Assembly: GCF_003852895.1 (NCBI RefSeq)
Contig: NZ_QUSW01000003.1
Location: forward strand, 124,001-188,000
From: Rhizobacter terrae
GTDB lineage: Bacteria; Pseudomonadota; Gammaproteobacteria; Burkholderiales; Burkholderiaceae_C
Reading direction: 5' to 3'
DNA: 64,000 nucleotides
The notes beneath the pieces are model-generated. The model was given only the letters and a program-made list of their open reading frames with translations. It made no database searches and was not told the origin of the DNA. A program made the position numbers and the translations under genes. Below are positions 45,726 through 56,431 of this stretch, piece by piece (within the stretch, counting starts at the first letter, position 1; each line of letters opens with the position of its first letter).

Positions 45726-46981
45726 TCAAGCGCATTCTTTTCTTCATGACGGGCACCTTGCTGGGCCTGCTCGTCGCCCTGGCCGCCTTCGCCGCGGTCC
45801 TGCTCAGCCTCGTGCGGCCCACGCCAGGCGGCTGGACGCACACCCTGCGCATCGCCGGCATGGAACGCGAGGTCAGCGTGCCCGCGGTGATGCGCATGGC
45901 CACGCATCCCGTCGTGATGCGCGCCCTGCAGGACCGCGACTGGCACACCCCTCGCGGCGTGGTGCGCGTGAGCGCAGGCACCGACCCTGAAACATGGACG
46001 CTCACCTGCAGCAGCTGCCGCATTCCTGCCTCGGCCCAGGACGTGCTCGCGCTCGACCGCGTGACGCTGCATGCCCGCCGCAACGCACAGAACGAATGGC
46101 AAGGCGACGTCACGCTCGGAGAAGGCCAGCGTGCCGTGCAGGGCCGCTTCAAGTACACCTTCGACGACCGCGGCGGTGAGGTGCAGCTGCAATTGCCGGA
46201 CACGCCGATCGCCAGCGTCTACGGCCTGTTCGCCCGTGCAATTCCGGAGGCGGGCAAGGCACAGATCGGGGGCACCATGCGGCTGAAGGCCAGCATCAAG
46301 CTGCCGCAGCGCGACCTGCGGGTCGAACCTTTCATCGACGGCTTCAGCGTGGCTGGCCTGGGCACCGAAGCCCTGCTCAACACCAGTAGCACCTGCCCGG
46401 CACCGACGAACGGCCTGGGCACCTGGCTGCCGCGCGCCGTGGTCGCCGCGGAGGACCAGCGCTTCTACGAGCACAGCGGCTACGACCTGCGCGAGATCGC
46501 ATCTGCCCTCAGCCAGCGCAACACGGCGCAGAACGTGCCCCGCGGCGCCAGCACCCTGGACCAGCAGCTGGCCAAGCTGCTCTTCACCGGCGATTCACGC
46601 GACCACGTGCGCAAGCTGCGCGAGCTGCTGTACGCGGTCGAGATGGACCGCACCCTGGGCAAGCAGCGGCTGCTGCACCTGTACCTGAGCATCGCGCCCT
46701 GGGGCGAGGGCCAGTGCGGCGCCGCGGCTGCCGCGCACCACTACCTGCACAAGCGGGTGGACAAGCTCACGCCGATGGAAGCGGCCTGGCTGGCCAGCCT
46801 GCTTCACAACCCGGACCGCGACCTCGCCGCGCTGGCACGCAACGGGCAGGTCGACGTGCAGCGCGTGTGCTGGGTCGTCGACAACCTGCATCCGCTGCGG
46901 GCGAAGCAGCGCGAGGCCATCGCCGAGGCGCTGCCGACCTGGCGGCCCGCCGCGTCGGCCGCTTCCGCTCCAGCCCGCTGA
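45722..46981 (+). CDS. GT51 peptidoglycan glycosyltransferase with extra periplasmic domain
   Basis: A 419-residue membrane-anchored glycosyltransferase. One helix (about 7-30) is followed by about 190 residues of unrecognised periplasmic domain with a CSSC pair at 96-99, then the GT51 domain (about 235-370): catalytic Glu244 in AEDQRFYEHSG, GASTLDQQLAK at 276-286, and RKLRELLYAVEMDRTLGK with the second Glu. It lacks a transpeptidase domain, so it only polymerises glycan from lipid II. It starts at GTG, overlapping the EpsI-like gene. Its place in an exosortase operon is unusual. Confidence 0.85.
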   Translation: MIKRILFFMTGTLLGLLVALAAFAAVLLSLVRPTPGGWTHTLRIAGMEREVSVPAVMRMATHPVVMRALQDRDWHTPRGVVRVSAGTDPETWTLTCSSCRIPASAQDVLALDRVTLHARRNAQNEWQGDVTLGEGQRAVQGRFKYTFDDRGGEVQLQLPDTPIASVYGLFARAIPEAGKAQIGGTMRLKASIKLPQRDLRVEPFIDGFSVAGLGTEALLNTSSTCPAPTNGLGTWLPRAVVAAEDQRFYEHSGYDLREIASALSQRNTAQNVPRGASTLDQQLAKLLFTGDSRDHVRKLRELLYAVEMDRTLGKQRLLHLYLSIAPWGEGQCGAAAAAHHYLHKRVDKLTPMEAAWLASLLHNPDRDLAALARNGQVDVQRVCWVVDNLHPLRAKQREAIAEALPTWRPAASAASAPAR

Positions 46982-46982
46982 C

Positions 46983-47780
46983 TCACATGCGCGCAGGTTG
47001 CGGCGTGCTGGCCTCGGCCTCCACGCCGCGCAGCCATTCCTGCACCAGCGCATCGACATCCTGGCGCTGCGCGGCTTCCCACACCAGCTCCGGCGGCACC
47101 ACCCGCGTGCCGGGCGTCGCCGAAGGCAGCCGCACCGCGAGCTGGGCCACGAATTGCGCGACCTTGGCCGGACGCACAGGCTTGTCACGCTGGGGGATCA
47201 TCAGGCGCATCTGCGCCAGCACCCAGTCTGCCAGGCGTTGCAGCGGATGCGCCGACGATGCTGCGCCGCCCGGCATCTGAGCCGAGCGCACGAAGACGAG
47301 GTGCTCGAAGCCCAGGGCGGCGACGGCGTGCTCGTCCAGGTTGGCCAGGCCGCGCTTGAGGGCATCCGGCAGGCTGGCCGCAGCATGCGGCATCACCACG
47401 AGGAGACGGCGCAGGCCACGCTCGCGCAGCATCGCCGCCAGCACGGGCAACGTCTCGGGCTGAGGACGTGCGAAGGCCAGTTCCCGGCCGTTCGCATGGC
47501 GCTCGCGGTCGAAGACGACGATGGCCGTGTCCTCGGCCCCCGCCTCCGGGCGCTCGGCCAGGGCGGCTTCAGGCACTGTCGCCAGGCCGCGCACCGCCAC
47601 GTTCAGCGGCTGCGACACCACCACCGAGACCTGCGCGAAGGCGGTGCTCGCCAGCAAGTGCTCCAGCACCGCCGCGCCCAGCGTGCCGGCGCCGCCCACG
47701 ACGAGCACGCGCCGCCGGGTGATGGGCATCTGGATCTGGCCGGATTGCCCGGCGCGCAAGGCATGCTGCAAGAGGCTCAT
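46983..47780 (-). CDS. NAD(P)-binding Rossmann-fold protein (NmrA/HTATIP2-like)
   Basis: A 265-residue protein whose clearest feature is the dinucleotide motif VLVVGGAGTLGAAVLEHLL near 25-43. The later pattern (FEHLVFVRSAQ, LQRLADWVLAQMRLMIP) resembles atypical SDRs of the NmrA/HTATIP2 type, which often lack the Tyr-Lys catalytic pair; I do not see a YxxxK here, so a redox reaction is doubtful. The stop faces the GT51 stop with a single base between them. Confidence 0.6.
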   Translation of the reverse strand: MSLLQHALRAGQSGQIQMPITRRRVLVVGGAGTLGAAVLEHLLASTAFAQVSVVVSQPLNVAVRGLATVPEAALAERPEAGAEDTAIVVFDRERHANGRELAFARPQPETLPVLAAMLRERGLRRLLVVMPHAAASLPDALKRGLANLDEHAVAALGFEHLVFVRSAQMPGGAASSAHPLQRLADWVLAQMRLMIPQRDKPVRPAKVAQFVAQLAVRLPSATPGTRVVPPELVWEAAQRQDVDALVQEWLRGVEAEASTPQPARM

Positions 47781-47886
47781 GGGCGCAGTATCGGCCTGCG
47801 AGCATCCATTGCCGTGTCTAGGGATTGCCCACCGCCTCCGGCAGGGCGATGCTGGACGTCGTCCTCAGGGAGCCTGGCCACCCGCC

Positions 47887-49554
47887 ATGAAGGTCTTCAT
47901 CAGCTACCGGCGCGATGACAGCATCATCCATTCACGGCTGATCCACAACGAGCTGGCCGCGAGGTTCGGGCAGGGCGATGTCTTCATGGACATCGACGAC
48001 ATCGACTACGGCGAGGACTTCGCGCGCAAGATCAATGACCGCCTCGATGCCGCCGACGTGGTGGTGGCCGTCATCGGCCCGCAGTGGGCCGGCATCCTCC
48101 AGCGTCGCGCGCACGGCGACGACTACGTGCGCCACGAGCTGGCCCGCTCGCTGGCCATGGGCAAGCGCATCGTGCCCGTGCTCATCGGCAATGCAGCGCC
48201 GCCCGATGCCGGGCTGCCACCCGACCTGGCGGGACTGCGCCTGCTGAACTGCCTGCGGATGGAGGAGCGCTCGCTCAAGGCACACATCAACGAGCTGGTG
48301 GAGTCGATCCGCGGCGGCAGCTTCGAGGACGAGCTGCGCGAGCGCAACCGGCTGCGGCTGGCCCGCTGGGCGGGCGCCGCGCTGGGCCTGGCGATGTTCT
48401 TCGCCGCGTGGCTGGCGCTGCTGGACTTCGCCGGGCTGGACACCCGCTTTGCCAGCGCAACGATGTGGCTCGCGCAGCCTGGCACCCACGCCCCGTGGAG
48501 CGGCGAGGTGCTGCTGGTCGCGATCGACGAGAAGACACAGGAAGCGCTGGGGCGCCCCTTCGATGCCTCGTGGCGGCGCGAGCATGCGCAGCTCATCGAG
48601 CGGCTGTCCCGGGCGGGTGCACGCAGCATCGCCTTCGACATCTTCATCGAGCGAGAAGGCAAGCCGGAGGACGACGATGCGCTCGAAGCGGCCATCACCG
48701 CCGCGAAGGCAACGCCGGTGGTGTTTGCCGTCAAGCGCATGGAGGGCAACCGGCCGGCGCTGCTGCCGCGCATCGCCAAGGTGGCCGCCGGTGGCATCGC
48801 CTGTGGCGGCATGAAGTTCGACTATGCGCGCTCGATGCCGCTGGCGGTGCAGCGCGGGCAGCTGCTGTTCCCGTCGCTGGCGCTGGGCGCGTTCAACGGC
48901 GGCGGCAAGGTGGAGAGCCTGAGCGAGGCGGACCGCGAGTTGCGGGTGCGCCTGGTGCAGGACGACCGCTCGCCGGACGTGGGGTTCTCGTCGGCCGAGA
49001 CCAAGCGCACGGTGGAAGCGGCCTGCGAGGCCATCCAGCGGGGCGACCGCATCGCGCTGCAGTGGTTCGACCCGGCCTTGCTGCCGCAATTGCGGTCGCC
49101 GGACCGGCGCGTGCCCTACGAGCAGGTGCTGCAGGCCGCGGGCGATGCCGAACTCGCGGCCTTCAAGGACAAGATCGTGGTGGTGGGCCTCACCCTGGCC
49201 GGCCGTGACGTGTTCACCGTGCCGCGGGCGGGTGACCGCTGGGGCGTGGAGCTGCACGTGGAGCAGGTGGACGCCCTGGTCCGCGGGGACGTGATCCGCC
49301 CCATGGGTTTTGGCGCCTCGATTGGGCTGATGCTCGGGCTGGGGCTGGCTGGCGCCTCGATGCGCCACGCGTTGCGCCGCAGGGGATGGGGCGTGCGGGT
49401 TGTTGCCGCCCTGGGTGGGATCGTTGCGTGCGCAGCACTGGCCGTGGCGACCTACCGGATCGACCATGTGCTGGTCAACTTGCCCTATGCGGTGGCAGCA
49501 TTCCTGCTGTCGTGGTGGCTGGCTGCCTGGCTGGAAAGGCGGGATGAACGATGA
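47887..49554 (+). CDS. TIR-CHASE2 fusion protein
   Basis: A 555-residue protein. Residues 1-135 form a TIR domain (VFISYRRDD at 3-11, VFMDIDDIDYGEDF at 32-45, VVVAVIGPQWAG at 58-69); Glu84 in YVRHEL is placed like the catalytic Glu of NADase TIR domains. A membrane helix at about 161-180 leads to a periplasmic CHASE2 sensor (about 195-465; LVAIDEKT, SIAFDIFIE, KDKIVVVG) and three C-terminal helices at about 474-548. CHASE2 proteins normally end in a kinase or adenylate cyclase; here the effector is TIR, at the N-terminus in the cytoplasm. It overlaps the FecR-domain gene (ATGA). Confidence 0.88.
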   Translation: MKVFISYRRDDSIIHSRLIHNELAARFGQGDVFMDIDDIDYGEDFARKINDRLDAADVVVAVIGPQWAGILQRRAHGDDYVRHELARSLAMGKRIVPVLIGNAAPPDAGLPPDLAGLRLLNCLRMEERSLKAHINELVESIRGGSFEDELRERNRLRLARWAGAALGLAMFFAAWLALLDFAGLDTRFASATMWLAQPGTHAPWSGEVLLVAIDEKTQEALGRPFDASWRREHAQLIERLSRAGARSIAFDIFIEREGKPEDDDALEAAITAAKATPVVFAVKRMEGNRPALLPRIAKVAAGGIACGGMKFDYARSMPLAVQRGQLLFPSLALGAFNGGGKVESLSEADRELRVRLVQDDRSPDVGFSSAETKRTVEAACEAIQRGDRIALQWFDPALLPQLRSPDRRVPYEQVLQAAGDAELAAFKDKIVVVGLTLAGRDVFTVPRAGDRWGVELHVEQVDALVRGDVIRPMGFGASIGLMLGLGLAGASMRHALRRRGWGVRVVAALGGIVACAALAVATYRIDHVLVNLPYAVAAFLLSWWLAAWLERRDER

Positions 49555-50594
49555 ATGCAGGATCCTGGCGATGGATGCGAGCCGTGCTGGCGCTGCTGTG
49601 CGGCCTGGCGCTGGCCGGCTGCGGCAGTGCGCCGACACGGCCGCGCGAGATCACGCTGGCGGGCATCGTGGTCGACGGCACGCGCGTGGCCCGGCCCGAT
49701 GAAGGCGGGCTGGTGCAGGTCAATCGAAACGGGGCCTGGCTGGATGCCAAGGCCAGCGCCGTGCTGCAAGAGGGCGACTGGATCAGCACGGGGCCGAATG
49801 CCTACGCCCTGATCCGCTACCCGTCGGGCAGCGAGATCTACATGCGGCCGAACACGCGTGGACGCATCGGGTCGTTCTCGGAGATGGTGGGCGAGGTGTT
49901 CGCCAAGATCCGCGGCCTGTTCGCGGTTCAGACGACCTTCGTGAAGGCTGGTGCCGAAGGCACGGCCTACTCGGTACGGGCGAACCAGTCGGGCGAGTAC
50001 GCGGTGGTGGTGCTCGACGGGACGGTGCGCCTGTCATCGCTGAGCAATGCCTGGCCATCGGTGGCCCTGGGTCCCGGGACCATGGCCTCCGGGCGCCCGC
50101 AGGTGCCGCCACGGCCAACCTCCGTGCCGGCGTACGAGATCGAACGCACGCATGCCTGGGTCGACCGCATGGAGAAGCTGCTGCCTGCGCCGGCGTCGCA
50201 GGCGTCCTCGTCCGACGTGGGCAAGGCCCTGGCCGTGGCGGGGCTCATCGCGATCATCGCGGCGAGCCAGTCGTCCTCAGATGACCTGAAGGCGCCCACC
50301 GACCTGACGCCGCCCGGCACGGCGAGGGAGCCCGCCAGGCCCGGCTATTGCGGCGGGCTGACGCTGTCATGGAAGCCGGTGAGCGGCGCGCGCGAGTACC
50401 AGGTGACCGTCGAGCAGTTGGGCACTGCCCGCATTGCCTCGGCCCCTGCGCCCATCGTGCGCACCGCATCGACCAGCAGCCTCGCCTTCCCGGCACGCGC
50501 TTATGGGATGTACCGCTGGCACGTCGAGGCACGCGACGGGCATGGCAAGTCCGGTCCGGCATCGGAGCCGGCCCATTTGTACTGCCCAGGCTAG
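49551..50594 (+). CDS. FecR-domain lipoprotein
   Basis: A 347-residue lipoprotein with lipobox LALAGC (Cys24). The FecR domain lies at about 60-170 (VLQEGDWISTGPNAYALIRYPSGSEIYMRPNT, FAVQTTFVKAGAEGTAYSVR). After a Pro/Ser linker and a hydrophobic patch (ALAVAGLIAIIAA) comes a fibronectin-III-like C-terminal domain (LTLSWKPVSGAREYQVTVEQ, YRWHVEARDG). FecR-domain and CHASE2 genes are frequently paired; it likely presents a periplasmic signal to the coupled TIR-CHASE2 receptor. Confidence 0.8.
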   Translation: MNAGSWRWMRAVLALLCGLALAGCGSAPTRPREITLAGIVVDGTRVARPDEGGLVQVNRNGAWLDAKASAVLQEGDWISTGPNAYALIRYPSGSEIYMRPNTRGRIGSFSEMVGEVFAKIRGLFAVQTTFVKAGAEGTAYSVRANQSGEYAVVVLDGTVRLSSLSNAWPSVALGPGTMASGRPQVPPRPTSVPAYEIERTHAWVDRMEKLLPAPASQASSSDVGKALAVAGLIAIIAASQSSSDDLKAPTDLTPPGTAREPARPGYCGGLTLSWKPVSGAREYQVTVEQLGTARIASAPAPIVRTASTSSLAFPARAYGMYRWHVEARDGHGKSGPASEPAHLYCPG

Positions 50595-50715
50595 GGCTTG
50601 CCCTGACCCTGGGCGCCCTGCCGTTCACGTTTTCACGTTGTCTGTCAGCAAAATCCTCGGTGGGATCGTTTCCCGCAAGACCGCCACCTTTCTGGCCAAC
50701 CCTTCTGGAGTCCAC

Positions 50716-51312
50716 ATGCGCACTGCCTCTCGTCTTCTGATGTCCGCCGGGCTCGTGGCCCTGGCCTGCACTGCCCAGGCGCAACCCGCGCCGCCGATCA
50801 AGCCCGGGCTGTGGGAGGTGCAGGTGGAGCGCGACGGCGCCGAGGCCAAGATGCCCGACATGAGCGAGCGGCTGAAGAACATGCCGCCTGAGCAGCGCGC
50901 CAAGATCGAGGAGATGATGAAGGCCCGGGGCATCGACATGGGCGCGGGCGGCGGGAAGATCCGCCTGTGCTTCGACAAGGAGTCGCTCAGCTCCGAACGC
51001 TGGGCAGCCAGCCGCGGGCCGGAGGGCGAAGTCAGCTGCAAGACCGACTTCACCACCCGCAGCAACACGAGCTGGAAGTGGCATTCGGTGTGCACGCAGC
51101 CGTATCAGTCCGAGACCAATGGCGAGGCCCTGTTCGCCGACGCCGAGCACTACATGGTCAAGAACACCACGACCCGCACGGTGCAGGGCCAGGCCAAGAC
51201 CACGCAGATGACCTTGAAGTCCAGCTACGTGAGCTCGGATTGCGGAGATGTGAAGCCGATCAAGCCGGGGCTGGGCGGCAAGCCGCAGGTGAAGAAGCCC
51301 AACGCCGGCTGA
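50716..51312 (+). CDS. DUF3617 family periplasmic protein
   Basis: A 198-residue secreted protein with signal peptide about 1-23 (ending CTAQAQ). The DUF3617 pattern is clear: IKPGLWEVQVER near 28-39, a Cys in IRLCFDKES near 93, and SDCGDVKP near 181, with Cys pairs that probably form disulfides in the periplasm. The function of the family is unknown. RBS TGGAG lies 8 bases before the ATG. A strong terminator follows 11 bases after the stop. Confidence 0.8.
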   Translation: MRTASRLLMSAGLVALACTAQAQPAPPIKPGLWEVQVERDGAEAKMPDMSERLKNMPPEQRAKIEEMMKARGIDMGAGGGKIRLCFDKESLSSERWAASRGPEGEVSCKTDFTTRSNTSWKWHSVCTQPYQSETNGEALFADAEHYMVKNTTTRTVQGQAKTTQMTLKSSYVSSDCGDVKPIKPGLGGKPQVKKPNAG

Positions 51313-51323
51313 TTCCCTGCAAA

Positions 51324-51359
51324 ACAAAACCCGCTGGGCTTGCGCCGAGCGGGTTTTGT
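51324..51359. terminator. Bidirectional intrinsic terminator
   Basis: Perfect 12-base arms ACAAAACCCGCT (51324-51335) and AGCGGGTTTTGT (51348-51359) with a 12-base loop. The A and T runs on the two sides allow termination in both directions: for the DUF3617 gene from the left and the atp operon from the right. Confidence 0.9.
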
Positions 51360-51387
51360 CTTGATGCCTCGTCGCCGAGGCCTCGGA

Positions 51388-51804
51388 TCACTTCTTCATC
51401 AGGCGGCGCAGCGCAGCGATCTGCGCGGCGTACAGCGCGAGTTCGCTCTGGGCGCGGGCGACGTCGATGTCGCTCTTGGCGTTCTTGAGCGCTTCCTCGG
51501 CCAGACGCTTGGCCTCGGTGGCCTTGGCTTCGTCGAGGTCCTTGCCGCGGATGGCGGTGTCGGCGAGCACGGTGACCGTGCCCGGCTGCACTTCGAGAAT
51601 GCCGCCGGCCACGAACACGAACTCTTCCTCGCCGTTGTCGGCGCGCTCGATGCGCACCGCGCCGGGCTTGATGCGGGTGATCAGCGGCGTGTGGCGGGGC
51701 AGGATGCCCAGCTCGCCGTTCTCACCCGGCAGCGCGACGAACTTCGCTTCGCCGGAGAAGATCTGCTCTTCGGCGGAGACGACGTCCACGTGGATCGTTG
51801 CCAT
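51388..51804 (-). CDS. atpC: ATP synthase F1 epsilon subunit
   Basis: A 138-residue central-stalk subunit, last gene of the operon. The N-terminal beta sandwich includes [18 protein letters not shown] near 26-43 and [16 protein letters not shown] near 67-82, and the C-terminal helical hairpin (about 90-135) is present in full, so the inhibitory extended form is possible. It couples rotation of the c ring to catalysis and damps ATP hydrolysis. It begins 42 bases after atpD and ends 28 bases before the shared terminator. Confidence 0.96.
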   Translation of the reverse strand: MATIHVDVVSAEEQIFSGEAKFVALPGENGELGILPRHTPLITRIKPGAVRIERADNGEEEFVFVAGGILEVQPGTVTVLADTAIRGKDLDEAKATEAKRLAEEALKNAKSDIDVARAQSELALYAAQIAALRRLMKK

Positions 51805-51846
51805 CTTGGTTCCTTAGCGTGTTGAGAGTTGGACGAAGAACCCCGA

Positions 51847-53280
<1,434 letters not shown>

Positions 53281-53292
53281 TCAGATGCGGGA

Positions 53293-54171
53293 TCAGACCG
53301 CGGCCGCGCCGCTGACGATCTCGGAAAGTTCCTTCGTGATCGCGGCCTGGCGGGTCTTGTTGTAGACCAGCTTCAGCTCGGCGATCAGGTTGCCGGCGTT
53401 GTCGGTGGCGGCCTTCATCGCGACCATGCGCGCCGATTGCTCGGACGCCATGTTCTCGGCCACGGACTGGTACACCAGCGCCTCGATGTAGCGGGTCAGC
53501 AGCTCATCGATGACGGTGGCTGCGTCGGGCTCGTACAGGTAGTCCCAGCCGTGCTGCTTCTTCTCCTCGTCGGTCTGCGCCAGGCGCGAACCATCGAGGG
53601 GGAGCAGCTGCTCGACCATGGGCTCCTGCTTCATCGTGTTGATGAACTTCGTGTAGCAGAGATAGACCGCATCGAGCTTGCCTTCGACGAAGGCATCGAG
53701 CATCACCTTCACCGGGCCGATCAGCTTGTCGAGCTGGGGCTTGTCGCCCAGCTGCGTCACGTGCGACACGACGGCCGCGCCGACGCGGTTCAGGAAGCCC
53801 AGGCCCTTGTTGCCGATGGCCACCGCCTGCACCGTGCCGCCGCCTTGCTGCACTTCACGCATCTTGTTCGTGACCGCGCGCAGCACGTTGGTGTTCAGGC
53901 CGCCGCACAGACCCTTGTCGGTCGTGACGACGATGAACCCCACGTTCTTGGGCGCATCGCTGCGACGCATGTAAGGCGAGTGGTACTCCGGGTTCGCCTG
54001 CGACAAGTTGGCCGTGATGTTGCGGATCTTGTCGGCATACGGACGCGCATGGCGCATCCGGTCCTGCGCCTTGCGCATCTTGGACGCGGACACGAGCTCC
54101 ATCGCCTTCGTGATCTTCTTGGTGTTCTCGAAGGACTTGATCTTGCCGCGTATTTCCTTGCCTACCGCCAT
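53293..54171 (-). CDS. atpG: ATP synthase F1 gamma subunit
   Basis: A 292-residue central shaft. The N-terminal coiled helix [36 protein letters not shown] and the C-terminal [36 protein letters not shown] are both classical; they form the antiparallel coiled coil inside the alpha3beta3 ring. The middle Rossmann-like domain has [10 protein letters not shown]. Gap of 33 bases to atpD. Confidence 0.97.
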   Translation of the reverse strand: MAVGKEIRGKIKSFENTKKITKAMELVSASKMRKAQDRMRHARPYADKIRNITANLSQANPEYHSPYMRRSDAPKNVGFIVVTTDKGLCGGLNTNVLRAVTNKMREVQQGGGTVQAVAIGNKGLGFLNRVGAAVVSHVTQLGDKPQLDKLIGPVKVMLDAFVEGKLDAVYLCYTKFINTMKQEPMVEQLLPLDGSRLAQTDEEKKQHGWDYLYEPDAATVIDELLTRYIEALVYQSVAENMASEQSARMVAMKAATDNAGNLIAELKLVYNKTRQAAITKELSEIVSGAAAV

Positions 54172-54207
54172 GACGGTACTCCTTTCGTCTTGAGGTCCGT
54201 CAGGGGC

Positions 54208-55761
54208 TTAGGCGAAAGACTTCTTGAAGGCTTCGATCGCGCGAACCAGCTCGGCCTCGGCATCCTTGTCAAGGGCCTTGTCGCTCTCGAGCTTTTGCAG
54301 GAGAGCGGCGTGGCTGGACTTCAGGTGCTGGTGCAGGCCGTGTTCGAAAGCCAGGACCTTCTTCACGTCCAGGTCGTCGAAGTAGCCCTTGTTCACCGCG
54401 TACAGCGTCGCGCCCATCAGGCTGATCGGCAGCGGAGAGTACTGGGCCTGCTTGAGCAGTTCCGTCACGCGGGCACCACGGTCCAGCTGCTTGCGGGTCG
54501 CGGCGTCCAGGTCGGACGCGAACTGCGCGAACGCAGCCAGTTCACGGTACTGCGCCAGGTCGGTACGGATACCGCCGGACAGGCCCTTGATCAGCTTGGT
54601 CTGCGCAGCACCACCCACCCGCGACACCGAGATACCGGCGTTGATGGCGGGGCGGATGCCGGCGTTGAACAGCGACGTCTCCAGGAAGATCTGGCCGTCG
54701 GTGATCGAGATCACGTTGGTCGGAACGAAGGCCGACACGTCACCGGCTTGCGTTTCGATCACGGGCAGCGCGGTCAGCGAACCGGTCTTGCCCTTGACTT
54801 CGCCCTTGGTGAACTTCTCGACGTAGTCGGCGTTCACGCGGGCTGCGCGTTCGAGCAGGCGGCTGTGGAGATAGAACACGTCGCCGGGGAAGGCTTCGCG
54901 GCCCGGGGGACGGCGCAGCAGCAGCGACACCTGGCGATAGGCGACGGCCTGCTTGGACAGGTCGTCATAGATGATCAGGGCGTCTTGGCCGCGGTCGCGG
55001 AAGTACTCGCCCATCGTGCAGCCGGAGTAGGCCGACACGTACTGCATGGCAGCGGACTCGGACGCCGAAGCAGCCACGACGATGGTGTATTCCATCGCGC
55101 CGTTCTGCTCCAGTGCGCGCACGACGTTCTTGATCGACGAAGCCTTCTGGCCGATCGCGACATACACGCAGGTCATGTTCTGACCCTTCTGGTTGATGAT
55201 CGCGTCGATGGCCACGGCCGTCTTGCCGGTCTGGCGGTCACCGATGATCAGCTCGCGCTGGCCACGGCCGATCGGCACCATCGAGTCGATGGACTTCAGG
55301 CCGGTCTGCACAGGTTGCGACACCGATTGACGTGCGATCACGCCGGGAGCGACCTTCTCGATCACGTCCGTCATCTTGGCGTTGATCGGGCCCTTGCCGT
55401 CGATGGGCTGGCCCAGCGCGTTCACCACGCGGCCGATCAGCTCGGGGCCCACGGGCACTTCGAGAATGCGGCCCGTGCACTTGACGGTGTCGCCTTCGGA
55501 GATGTGTTCGTACTCGCCCAGAATCACCGCGCCGACGGAGTCGCGCTCGAGGTTCAGAGCCAGGCCATAGGTCGGCTGGCCGTCCTTCGTGGCGGGGAAC
55601 TCGAGCATTTCGCCGGCCATCACGTCCGACAGGCCGTGAATGCGGACGATGCCGTCGGTCACCGAGACGACGGTGCCCTGGTTGCGAATGTCCGCCGCGG
55701 CACCCAGGCCTTCGATGCGGGACTTGATCAGTTCGGAAATTTCAGCGGGATTCAGTTGCAT
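54208..55761 (-). CDS. atpA: ATP synthase F1 alpha subunit
   Basis: A 517-residue regulatory nucleotide-binding subunit. The P-loop GDRQTGKT is at 174-181; the opening [17 protein letters not shown] binds the peripheral stalk. [21 protein letters not shown] and the arginine finger region VSRVGGAAQ near 373-381 are intact. It is separated from atpH by 121 bases containing an inverted heptamer array, the largest gap in the operon. Confidence 0.98.
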   Translation of the reverse strand: MQLNPAEISELIKSRIEGLGAAADIRNQGTVVSVTDGIVRIHGLSDVMAGEMLEFPATKDGQPTYGLALNLERDSVGAVILGEYEHISEGDTVKCTGRILEVPVGPELIGRVVNALGQPIDGKGPINAKMTDVIEKVAPGVIARQSVSQPVQTGLKSIDSMVPIGRGQRELIIGDRQTGKTAVAIDAIINQKGQNMTCVYVAIGQKASSIKNVVRALEQNGAMEYTIVVAASASESAAMQYVSAYSGCTMGEYFRDRGQDALIIYDDLSKQAVAYRQVSLLLRRPPGREAFPGDVFYLHSRLLERAARVNADYVEKFTKGEVKGKTGSLTALPVIETQAGDVSAFVPTNVISITDGQIFLETSLFNAGIRPAINAGISVSRVGGAAQTKLIKGLSGGIRTDLAQYRELAAFAQFASDLDAATRKQLDRGARVTELLKQAQYSPLPISLMGATLYAVNKGYFDDLDVKKVLAFEHGLHQHLKSSHAALLQKLESDKALDKDAEAELVRAIEAFKKSFA

Positions 55762-55777
55762 TGCTTTCTCCGAAAGC

Positions 55778-55868
55778 GTGAAACGTGATGGGTGAAAGGT
55801 GAAACGTGAGGCTCAGTCGACGCCGCGTTTCGCTTCCCACATCTCACTTTTCACATTTCACGTTTCAT
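55778..55868. repeat. Inverted array of 7-base TTCACNN units between atpH and atpA
   Basis: GTGAA-type units start at 55778, 55785, 55792, 55799 and 55806, and TTCAC-type units at 55829, 55836, 55843, 55850, 55857 and 55864, each run at an exact 7-base period with some decayed copies. The two runs are mutually inverted and could fold into one long hairpin in the atp transcript. The unit equals that at 128-153. Confidence 0.75.
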
Positions 55869-55882
55869 GCAGCACGCACGGC

Positions 55883-56419
55883 TTACGCCGTGAGCGCCAC
55901 CTTCATTTGTTCGAGACGGGCCTTGACCGAGGTGTCGAGCACTTCGTCGCCGACCACCACGCGAATGCCGCCGATGAGCTCAGGCTCCACCACCACGCTG
56001 GCGTTGAGCTTGCGGCCGAAGCGCTTTTCCAGCGCGGCCACGACATCGGACAGTTGCGTGCCGTCGATCGGGAAGGCGCTGTACACCGTGGCATCGGACA
56101 CGCCCGACTGGGCGTTCACGAGGGCACGGTATTGCGCCGCGATCTCCGGGAGGGCGCTCAGGCGGCCGTTCTCGATCACCGTGCGCAGCAGGTTCTGCAC
56201 GGCCGGCGCGAACGCCACAGCCTTCAAGGCACCGATGATGACGTCGTAGACGGCAGTGGCTTGCACCTTGGGGTTGTCGGCGAACTGGCGCAGCTCGTGC
56301 AGGCTCGCGACCTGGCCCAAGGCGTCGAGCTGGTCAGCCAGCTCGCGCGGATTGGACTGGCCCCGGGCCTTGAACAATGCCTCTGCGTAGGGACGGGCGA
56401 TGGTTGCGAGTTCAGCCAT
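55883..56419 (-). CDS. atpH: ATP synthase F1 delta subunit
   Basis: A 178-residue peripheral-stalk subunit. The N-terminal six-helix domain opens [19 protein letters not shown], binding the alpha N-termini, and the C-terminal domain contains [38 protein letters not shown], the family signature. It connects F1 to subunit b. It starts 12 bases after the atpF stop. Confidence 0.96.
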   Translation of the reverse strand: MAELATIARPYAEALFKARGQSNPRELADQLDALGQVASLHELRQFADNPKVQATAVYDVIIGALKAVAFAPAVQNLLRTVIENGRLSALPEIAAQYRALVNAQSGVSDATVYSAFPIDGTQLSDVVAALEKRFGRKLNASVVVEPELIGGIRVVVGDEVLDTSVKARLEQMKVALTA

Positions 56420-56431
56420 GGCAGTGTCCGA

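Noticed and set aside
50584-50614. Terminator after the FecR-domain gene
   Set aside because: GCCCAGG/CCTGGGC arms pair, but spacing is large, and no T run follows.
50623-50640. Third copy of the TTCACNN array
   Set aside because: Two TTCAC units start 8 bases apart, so the period does not match and two units are not enough.
55778-55868. CRISPR array
   Set aside because: Units are only 7 bases with 2-base variable parts, inverted in two blocks, and no cas genes are present.
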